Below are positions 56,868 through 64,000 of a stretch of 64,000 nucleotides of DNA, piece by piece. Every line of letters begins with the position of its first letter. Within the stretch, counting starts at the first letter, position 1. This DNA comes from an uncultured Pelagibacteraceae bacterium (GTDB lineage Bacteria; Pseudomonadota; Alphaproteobacteria; Pelagibacterales; Pelagibacteraceae), in NCBI GenBank assembly GCA_902618855.1, contig CACNCD010000002.1:62001-126000 (forward strand), given 5' to 3'. Position numbers and translations under genes: made by a program. Under the pieces are notes generated by a model. It searched no databases, was not told the DNA's origin, and was given only the letters and a program-made list of their open reading frames with translations.

Positions 56868-57949
56868 TTTTTCTCTACATAAATAGACTGACTTGGGAAA
56901 GCAAAAGATGCTTTATTTTTTTCCACAATTTGTTTTATAGAAATAGCAAGTCTTTCTTTTACGGCCAACCACTCATCCCAATCATCTGTTTTAGTAAAGC
57001 AACGTATATACATATCAATTGAGCTATCTGCGAACTTATCAACCCTAACCGCATAACCAAGTTCTGGTTTAAAGTCTTCATTTTCCTTTATATAATTCTC
57101 AATTTCATTTCTTATAGTTTTAAGCTGATCAACGGTAGTATCGTACTGTAAATTAATTACCCAACTTATAATCCAATTTGTGGTTTGGCTTATATTAATT
57201 ACTGCATTTTCTGCAAATTGAAAATTTGGAATAATTGCAATTGATTTATCAAACTTTCTAATAACTGTTGATCTAAAACCTATTTTTTCAACAATTCCCT
57301 CTATAATTTCTTCAACAAGAATCCAGTCTCCGATTTTAAATCTCTTTTCAACTAAAACTAATATTCCAGAAATTAAATTTTTAAATAAATCTTGCGCTCC
57401 TAAAGCAACAGCAACACCGAATAAACCTAAACCTGCTATTATTGGACCTATTTTTATTCCCCAAAGCTCAAGCACTGCTGCAAGACCAAGAATAAAAATT
57501 AAAATTTTTAATGACTTTATAATCCAACCTATTAATTCTCGGGTTAAAACTTTACCTAAACCACTTAAAATATATGAAATTGGTTCAACAATTTGATGCA
57601 TAACCCAAAAAATAAAAATAGTAATTAGTGTTCTGTTTATTGTATCTACTATCGCCCTACTTTCATCTGAGAAAGACATATAATAACTTGCAATAAAAAA
57701 ACCTATAACTATTGGAACGAATCTTGCAGGACCTTCCATGGCCTGAACAAATGTATCATCCAATTTGTTACTAGTTTTTTTTGTTATACTTTCTAATCTC
57801 TTTATTATTATTCTGCTTATGATGCCTCTAAAAATAAGAAAGATTAGAAAAATTCCAACTCCAATTAAAATTTGAAAAATATCTATACCTAAAATTCCTT
57901 GTTTCCATACTGATAAAAAAAGTTCTTTAAAATTATTAAAAATTTCCAT
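56864..57949 (-). CDS. MscS-family mechanosensitive channel
   Basis: 361 aa; GLGLFGVAVALGAQDLFKNLISGILVLVEKRFKIGDWI. Confidence 0.93.
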   Translation of the reverse strand: MEIFNNFKELFLSVWKQGILGIDIFQILIGVGIFLIFLIFRGIISRIIIKRLESITKKTSNKLDDTFVQAMEGPARFVPIVIGFFIASYYMSFSDESRAIVDTINRTLITIFIFWVMHQIVEPISYILSGLGKVLTRELIGWIIKSLKILIFILGLAAVLELWGIKIGPIIAGLGLFGVAVALGAQDLFKNLISGILVLVEKRFKIGDWILVEEIIEGIVEKIGFRSTVIRKFDKSIAIIPNFQFAENAVINISQTTNWIISWVINLQYDTTVDQLKTIRNEIENYIKENEDFKPELGYAVRVDKFADSSIDMYIRCFTKTDDWDEWLAVKERLAISIKQIVEKNKASFAFPSQSIYVEKK

Positions 57950-57951
57950 AT

Positions 57952-58650
57952 TTAAATTTTATATAGCAAAAATTCTTCTTCACCAGGACTAAAAATAAAA
58001 ATTTTTTTCCATTTGATTTCGTTCAATACTGATGAGGTTTTTTCGCTTATACACATCAAATTAGTATTCATCCAAAGATGATTTAACTTATATTTCTTAA
58101 TTAAATTTAAAAAACTTAGAGCACTATTTTGAGAATATATATAAACTATGTTTGGCATATTAGTTTGAATTTTTTCTACAAAATGTTCATTTAATTCTTC
58201 AGTGTGATTAATTTTATAATTAATCAATCTTTTTACCTCATAACCTTCTGAAATAAGTTTTTTATGTAATTCATTAGAAATAATTTCTCCACTTACATAA
58301 AGTAATTTTCCATCAGATGAATTAAAATTTTGTAAAATAAGCTCTTTCAAATTATTAACATTTCCTTCAGCAGTAAAAGTGTTTTGAAATCCAAAGCTTC
58401 TTGCTTTTTTTTCTGTAGCTATACCTACACAAAAACAATTAATTTTTTTGTCTATATCTTTTATATTTAAAAATTTAATAGCGTTACTACTTGTAAAAAT
58501 TATACCTTTAAAATCCTTAAAATTGACTTCTTTAAAGTTTTTTTTTTCTACAAAAATTAATGGCATATGAGAAACTTCATGACCAAGTTTCTGAAATTTT
58601 AGCATTAAATCATGACAATCTTCTAAGGGTCTAGTAAATAAAATATGCAT
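57952..58650 (-). CDS. hemD: Uroporphyrinogen-III synthase
   Basis: 232 aa; ILFTRPLEDC, IIFTSSNAIKF; adjacent to hemC. Confidence 0.85.
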   Translation of the reverse strand: MHILFTRPLEDCHDLMLKFQKLGHEVSHMPLIFVEKKNFKEVNFKDFKGIIFTSSNAIKFLNIKDIDKKINCFCVGIATEKKARSFGFQNTFTAEGNVNNLKELILQNFNSSDGKLLYVSGEIISNELHKKLISEGYEVKRLINYKINHTEELNEHFVEKIQTNMPNIVYIYSQNSALSFLNLIKKYKLNHLWMNTNLMCISEKTSSVLNEIKWKKIFIFSPGEEEFLLYKI

Positions 58651-58652
58651 AA

Positions 58653-59567
58653 TTATCTCTTATAAGAATTTTTAGACCTTTTTTTTAATAACTTGCCAAC
58701 TTCTATACCAAGATTTTTGGCTAAATTTAATTTATTAGAGGACTTTACATAAAATCTTTTTTTTCCATCTAAGGAAAATAATTCGGCTTCTAATATAGCT
58801 TTATCAGATTCTATCTTTGCCAAAACTCCAACTGGTGTTTCACAATCCCCCTCTAAAACTTTTAATACATTTCTTTCAGCTTGAACACAACAATGTGTTT
58901 CTTTGTGGTTTATTTTTTCCAATAAATTAATGATATCCTCATCATCTTTTCTACATTGTAAAGCTATTACACCCTGACCAGCGCTTGGAATAATTTCTGA
59001 AGTTGAAAAAATTTGGGTAATATTATCTTCTAGATTTAAAGATTTTATCCCTGCATACGATAAAATAATAGCATCAAACAAATTTTTCTTTAATTTTTCA
59101 ATTCTTGTATCCACATTTCCTCTTATAAGTCTATATTTTAAATCTTTTCTAATTCTTTTTAATTGAAACTCTCTTCTGTATGATGATGTTCCAATGACTG
59201 AGCCAGTTTCAATTTTGTGAAAATCTAAATTATTTTTACTAATTAAAATTTCTCTTGGATCATTTCTTTTAAGAAAACAGTTGGTGGTTAGACCTTCGGT
59301 TTCATTTGATGGAAGGTCTTTGAGAGCATGAACTGCTATATCTATTTTTTTATTAATTAGCTCTTCCTCGATTAAATTACAAAAAAGTCCTTTGCCACCT
59401 GTATCAGATAGTCTTACATCTTGAATTATATCACCTTTTGTTGTTATTTTTTTTATCTCTACATCAAACTCTTTAGAGGATTTTATTATTTCAGCTTTGG
59501 CTTTTTCAGCATAAATTAATGCCAATTTACTCCCACGAGAACCAATAATAATTTTTTTGCTTTTCAT
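58653..59567 (-). CDS. hemC: Porphobilinogen deaminase
   Basis: 304 aa; IIIGSRGSKLAL, HALKDLPS, GDCETPVGVLA. Confidence 0.97.
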   Translation of the reverse strand: MKSKKIIIGSRGSKLALIYAEKAKAEIIKSSKEFDVEIKKITTKGDIIQDVRLSDTGGKGLFCNLIEEELINKKIDIAVHALKDLPSNETEGLTTNCFLKRNDPREILISKNNLDFHKIETGSVIGTSSYRREFQLKRIRKDLKYRLIRGNVDTRIEKLKKNLFDAIILSYAGIKSLNLEDNITQIFSTSEIIPSAGQGVIALQCRKDDEDIINLLEKINHKETHCCVQAERNVLKVLEGDCETPVGVLAKIESDKAILEAELFSLDGKKRFYVKSSNKLNLAKNLGIEVGKLLKKRSKNSYKR

Positions 59568-59627
59568 ATAATTAGTTTATATTCAGTATCTTACATTGAG
59601 ATAGTCTAATTTATAAAAATTAATTTA

Positions 59628-60698
59628 ATGAAAAAAAAACCAATAATATTAGGAATAGAAACAAGTTGTGACGAAACAGCAGCATCAATTATTCAAGAAA
59701 ATGATGATGGAAGTATAAAAATATTATCTAATACTATTTCTAGTCAGTTCGATATTCATAAAGAGTTTGGAGGAGTTGTGCCTGAGCTAGCTGCGCGATC
59801 ACATGCAGAAAAAATTGACTTAATAACAAAAAAAGCAGTTTTAGAGAGTGGGTTAAAAATTAATAATATTGACGCTATAGCTGCAACTGCTGGACCAGGA
59901 CTGGTAGTTTGTTTATCAGTCGGTTTAAATTTTGGAAAAGCTGTTGCAGCATCATTAAAAAAACCTTTTATAGCAGTTAATCATCTTGAAGGACACGCGC
60001 TGAGTCCTAAACTAAATTCAAAATTAGATTATCCATATTTGCTTCTCTTAATTTCAGGTGGTCATAGTCAGTTTCTTAGTGTTGAAAAATTTGGAAAATA
60101 CAAAAGGTTAGGCACAACAATTGATGATGCCTTAGGTGAAGCATTTGATAAAACAGCAAAACTAATTGGTATTGACTTGCCTGGCGGTCCAAAAATTGAA
60201 AAGTATGCAAAATTTGGGAATCCAAATAAATTTAATTTACCAAAACCAATTATTAATAGAGGTGGATGCAATTTGTCGTTTGCAGGACTTAAAACTGCTG
60301 TTTTGAAAATTTCAAAAACGATAAGAACAAAAAAAGAAAAGTTTGATCTTGCAGCCTCATTTCAAAAAACAATCGAACAAATATTATATATAAAAACTAA
60401 AATCGCTATCAAAGAATTTAAAAAATTAAATAAGTATGGAAACAGATTTGTTGTTGCTGGAGGTGTTGCCGCAAATGAGAGAATTAGAAAAGTTTTGATA
60501 GATCTTTGTTATGAAGAAAATTTTAAGTCAATTTTTCCACCTTTAAATTTATGTGGCGATAATGCTGCTATGATTGCAATGGTTGGATTAGAAAAATTTA
60601 AATTAAAACAATTTAATGACTTAGATCATCCTGTTAAACCAAGATGGCCACTAGATAAGCAAGCCGCTTTTCTTAAAGGAGCTGGAGTACAATTATAA
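59628..60698 (+). CDS. tsaD: tRNA threonylcarbamoyladenosine transferase TsaD
   Basis: 356 aa; ILGIETSCDETAASI, VNHLEGHALSP, LISGGHSQ. Confidence 0.98.
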   Translation: MKKKPIILGIETSCDETAASIIQENDDGSIKILSNTISSQFDIHKEFGGVVPELAARSHAEKIDLITKKAVLESGLKINNIDAIAATAGPGLVVCLSVGLNFGKAVAASLKKPFIAVNHLEGHALSPKLNSKLDYPYLLLLISGGHSQFLSVEKFGKYKRLGTTIDDALGEAFDKTAKLIGIDLPGGPKIEKYAKFGNPNKFNLPKPIINRGGCNLSFAGLKTAVLKISKTIRTKKEKFDLAASFQKTIEQILYIKTKIAIKEFKKLNKYGNRFVVAGGVAANERIRKVLIDLCYEENFKSIFPPLNLCGDNAAMIAMVGLEKFKLKQFNDLDHPVKPRWPLDKQAAFLKGAGVQL

Positions 60699-60759
60699 AA
60701 ATGTATTGTTAATAAATTTAAAAATTTTGTATAATACTTTTAGTAATATTTACTTAATC

Positions 60760-61854
60760 CTAAAACTTGGATTTTATTAGGTCCACTACTTTTTCATTAC
60801 CTAAATCTGTTAAATGAATTCTATCATTAAATAACCATTTTTCATCAAATTTTTTATCGAAATAAGAATTGCAATCTAAAAACTCGATATTTAAGTTGTT
60901 ACATTCTTCTTCAAGAATTAATTTATATTCTGAGTAAAAATTTTTACTTATATCAGCCCATGTTTTATGTAATCTTATTGAAGAGCTGTCTGTAACAGAA
61001 AAAAGTTTTTCCTCTTCAGATGATTTTTTTTTTTCACACCAAGTAGCCAATGGTTGTAATACATAAATAACTTTTGTTTTTGTGCCAACTTGATAATTGT
61101 GCCAAAATTTAAGATTTTTTTTAACAATATTTGTTAATATTTTTTTTCTATCAGAATTTGATAAAATTTTTTCTTTTTGGTTTGATAAATGTTTTTTTGA
61201 TAAAACTTTTTTTATTAATTGTTTTATTGTAATATTTTTCCAATCAACTTTTTCTTTACTAAAATATTCAAAGGTAAATTTAGCCATTTTTTTCTTAAAG
61301 GAAATGGTGCTGTTTTCTAATTCATTTAAATAAATCCGAGAAAAATAATGGGAGTCAAATAGTTCATCAAATTCTGTATTAAAATAAGTCATAAAAACAT
61401 CTATTAAGCCAGAAAAAACAACAACTTTTTCAACGTTGTTCAGATAATTGATAAAATTTTGAAAAATTATTGTTTCCTGAAAGCCATTGTACGCACTACA
61501 AGCCATATTGAAAAAATAAGTATCTGTTTTATTTGATAAAATTCCTGGAATGGTTTTTTCATCATTGCTGGATCCGATCCCAAATGCAGTTGAATTACCA
61601 ATTACAACTCCAAATTTTTTAAAGCCTTTGTGCAAATTTGGATGGAAAATTGAATTAATTTTATCTGTTTGATTTACCATATCGATATTAAGATTATTAA
61701 ATCTAAAACCATCTTTGTCTAAATTATATACTTCAGATTTATAGTTTGTTTTATTAAAAAACATTACATAAGGTTTCCAGACTGATGAAATTAAATCATA
61801 CTCTTTTAATTGTGGAGACAGACTATATCTAACCTTATAGAACTCATCTTTCAT
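60760..61854 (-). CDS. SGNH/GDSL-like hydrolase domain protein
   Basis: 364 aa; GNSTAFGIGSS block I-like Ser and DRIHLTDLGNEKVV block V-like Asp/His. Confidence 0.65.
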   Translation of the reverse strand: MKDEFYKVRYSLSPQLKEYDLISSVWKPYVMFFNKTNYKSEVYNLDKDGFRFNNLNIDMVNQTDKINSIFHPNLHKGFKKFGVVIGNSTAFGIGSSNDEKTIPGILSNKTDTYFFNMACSAYNGFQETIIFQNFINYLNNVEKVVVFSGLIDVFMTYFNTEFDELFDSHYFSRIYLNELENSTISFKKKMAKFTFEYFSKEKVDWKNITIKQLIKKVLSKKHLSNQKEKILSNSDRKKILTNIVKKNLKFWHNYQVGTKTKVIYVLQPLATWCEKKKSSEEEKLFSVTDSSSIRLHKTWADISKNFYSEYKLILEEECNNLNIEFLDCNSYFDKKFDEKWLFNDRIHLTDLGNEKVVDLIKSKF

Positions 61855-61933
61855 GTATTTTATCTATTCCTTATTTTAATATTTCAATATGCGAATTATT
61901 ATAACTGATATCAATAAAAATATAAATCTTCAT

Positions 61934-64000
61934 TTATTTGGTTTCTATATTCTCAGTTTTCTTATTTTCAATATATTTATTATAAATTTCTAAATAAGCT
62001 TTTTCTATATTGGTAGTAAAAAGTTTTGTATTAAATAAAGGTGAAGTATTCCTCAAATTAACCAATTTAATTTTAATATTTTTTAAGATGGTTAAATCAT
62101 TTGCTAATTCCACAGCTGTTTCCTCATACTCTTTTGTAGTTTGGGTTATTAGTTTATTTAAACCAAGCAAATTCAATAAACTTGAAGAGACTCTACTTGC
62201 ATATGTTTCTCCTTGAAGCGTAAGCACTGGCAATCCACCTTTTAATGAGTCACAACAGGTAGAGTGTGCGTTATAAGGTGAAGTATCTAAAAACAAATCA
62301 GCAGCTCCGTATCTTGCTAAATGATCTTCAAAAGATGGTAAAAAATCTGCAAAAATAATCCTTTCAGGATCTATGCCTCTATTAATAGCTTCTTGTTTTA
62401 AATTTATACAAGATACATCGTTACTTTTAAAAAGCCAAAGAACACTACCATCAACTCTTTTTAATATTTTCATCCAAACATCAAAAAATTTTGGTAATAT
62501 TTTATAACTTTGATTAAAACAGCAAAATACGAAACCGTTTCTTGGTAGACCAAGTTCCTCTTTTGTAAACGTTTTTTTAGATATTTTTTTTTTTGAGTCA
62601 GTAGTCATAAAGGTATTAGGTAAATAAATTATTTTTTCCGAATAATATTTTTGATTTTCTTTTGGTATCAAAACTTTATCAGCAATTATATAATTAAAAT
62701 AATCTGAACCAGTAGTTCCAGGATAGCCGAGGTAGCTAACTTGTAATGGAGCACATCTTTCAATAAAAATTTTAAATCTATTTTTTACAGTATAGCCCAT
62801 TAAATCAACACCAATATCTATCCCTAAGTTATTTGAGAGTTGGGCTATTTCCTTTTCACTCTTAGATTTAACATTGATAAATTTAAAAACAGTATTTGAA
62901 ATTCTTTTATAAATTTCATCATCAGTATCTGGTCCAAAATAGAAACAATAAATTTCGAATTTAGATTTATCATGTAATTCAAGTAAATTTACTACTAAAT
63001 TGCCAACAGCATGTTTTCGAAAATCAGCTGAAAAATATCCAATCCTAATTTTTTTTTTTATTTCTTTTTTTTGATCTAAGTTGAGATCTTTACTTAACTT
63101 AGAAAAATTTGAAATTTTTTTTTCACTTAATGTAAATGAAATCAGCTTATCCGACCATTTTTTTGCTGCTGTTTTTTGTGATTTGAGTGAGTCATAAGAA
63201 AATAATAGTGTATGAGGATTAAAAATTTTTTTTGGATCAAATACTGTATTTTTGAGATTTTGCAAATCTTCATCAAAATTTTTCCAATCACATAATTTAA
63301 GCTTAGTATGCATTATTGTGCTAATCAAACTTTCAAAATCTGGGTTTATCTCTAAAACTTTCTTAAAATTTTCTAAAGCTTCATCGTTACAGTTTGCTGC
63401 TAGAAGCAAATTGCCTTTATTATAGTATGCCTCAGCATAACTTGGATTGATTTTTATTGCTAAGTCGTAGGATTGTAATGACTCATCTATTTTTTCTATT
63501 TCAAAAAGTAAATTTCCTTTGTTATAATGAACAACTGCATAATCTGATTTAATTTTAATTGCTCTATCAAAATTTTGGATAGCGTCTTGATATTTTTTTA
63601 ATTTTAAAAATCCCATGCCAAGATTATTATAAGCTTCTAGATGATTTGGTTGAATTTCTATAGCTTTTTTATAGCTTTCTAATGACTGATCAATTTTTTT
63701 TTGCTTCCAAAGAGAATTACCAAGATTATTATAAGCATCTGCATAATTTGGTTTTATTTTAATCGCCTCTTTAAAACTTTGAATTGCAGCTTCATATTTT
63801 TCCAACAGAAAAAGTGCATTACCCTTATTATTAAAAGCTTCTGCATTACTTGGTTGAAGTTTAATAACATCGTCCCAACATCTTAAAGCTAAATCAAACT
63901 TTTTAAGTTTAAATAATATCAAAGCATAAAGTTGAAAAACTTCGGCCTGTGGTTTTAATCTAGAAACTTCTGAAATTATTTCTTCTGATTTTTTATAATC
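61934..64000 (-). CDS. TPR-repeat O-GlcNAc transferase (SPINDLY/GT41-like), N-terminus beyond window
   Basis: TPR array followed by catalytic motifs (RIGYFSADFRKHAVG; GYPGTTGSDYFNYIIADKVLIP; FLDTSPYNAHSTCCDSLKGGLPVLTLQG). Frame open to 64000 (DYKKSEEIISEVSRLKPQAEVFQLYA). Confidence 0.9.
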   Translation of the reverse strand, partial: DYKKSEEIISEVSRLKPQAEVFQLYALILFKLKKFDLALRCWDDVIKLQPSNAEAFNNKGNALFLLEKYEAAIQSFKEAIKIKPNYADAYNNLGNSLWKQKKIDQSLESYKKAIEIQPNHLEAYNNLGMGFLKLKKYQDAIQNFDRAIKIKSDYAVVHYNKGNLLFEIEKIDESLQSYDLAIKINPSYAEAYYNKGNLLLAANCNDEALENFKKVLEINPDFESLISTIMHTKLKLCDWKNFDEDLQNLKNTVFDPKKIFNPHTLLFSYDSLKSQKTAAKKWSDKLISFTLSEKKISNFSKLSKDLNLDQKKEIKKKIRIGYFSADFRKHAVGNLVVNLLELHDKSKFEIYCFYFGPDTDDEIYKRISNTVFKFINVKSKSEKEIAQLSNNLGIDIGVDLMGYTVKNRFKIFIERCAPLQVSYLGYPGTTGSDYFNYIIADKVLIPKENQKYYSEKIIYLPNTFMTTDSKKKISKKTFTKEELGLPRNGFVFCCFNQSYKILPKFFDVWMKILKRVDGSVLWLFKSNDVSCINLKQEAINRGIDPERIIFADFLPSFEDHLARYGAADLFLDTSPYNAHSTCCDSLKGGLPVLTLQGETYASRVSSSLLNLLGLNKLITQTTKEYEETAVELANDLTILKNIKIKLVNLRNTSPLFNTKLFTTNIEKAYLEIYNKYIENKKTENIETK

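Overview
AT-rich, gene-dense 64 kb chromosomal window whose gene content and order match a SAR11 (Candidatus Pelagibacter-like) alphaproteobacterium; this assignment is from recognition, not a search. From about 0.4 to 33.1 kb nearly everything is on the minus strand. Main blocks: ATP synthase F1 genes (atpH-A-G-D-C); priA; a TCA block (sdhCDAB, mmsA-like, mdh, sucCD, sucAB, lpd); asd; a DMSP demethylation/demethiolation cluster (dmdA, alpha/beta hydrolase, dmdB, dmdC) next to leuBDC; rplS-trmD-rpsP-ffh without rimM; dapF-ftsY; a TRAP transporter, amidase, aminotransferase and hydroxyacid dehydrogenase island; a PagL-like gene; ccmHGFEDC; hspQ, yciB, Bax inhibitor-1, aldo/keto reductase, argG, psiE-like, folD, yggT, mscS-like, hemD, hemC, tsaD; and at the right edge an SGNH-like protein and a TPR/O-GlcNAc-transferase-like protein. 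I saw no rRNA, tRNA, CRISPR array or insertion sequence. The best non-coding candidates are: (1) a GC-rich multistem leader upstream of ffh, probably the ffh RNA motif described in Pelagibacter; (2) an apparently undescribed two-stem leader upstream of the TRAP binding-protein gene dctP, with the ribosome-binding site in one stem; (3) a strong large-loop hairpin plus U-tract between hspQ and ccmC; (4) a 12-bp perfect hairpin terminator inside the TRAP operon. The hydrolase gene in the DMSP cluster also appears to use a non-canonical CTG start overlapping the dmdB stop codon.
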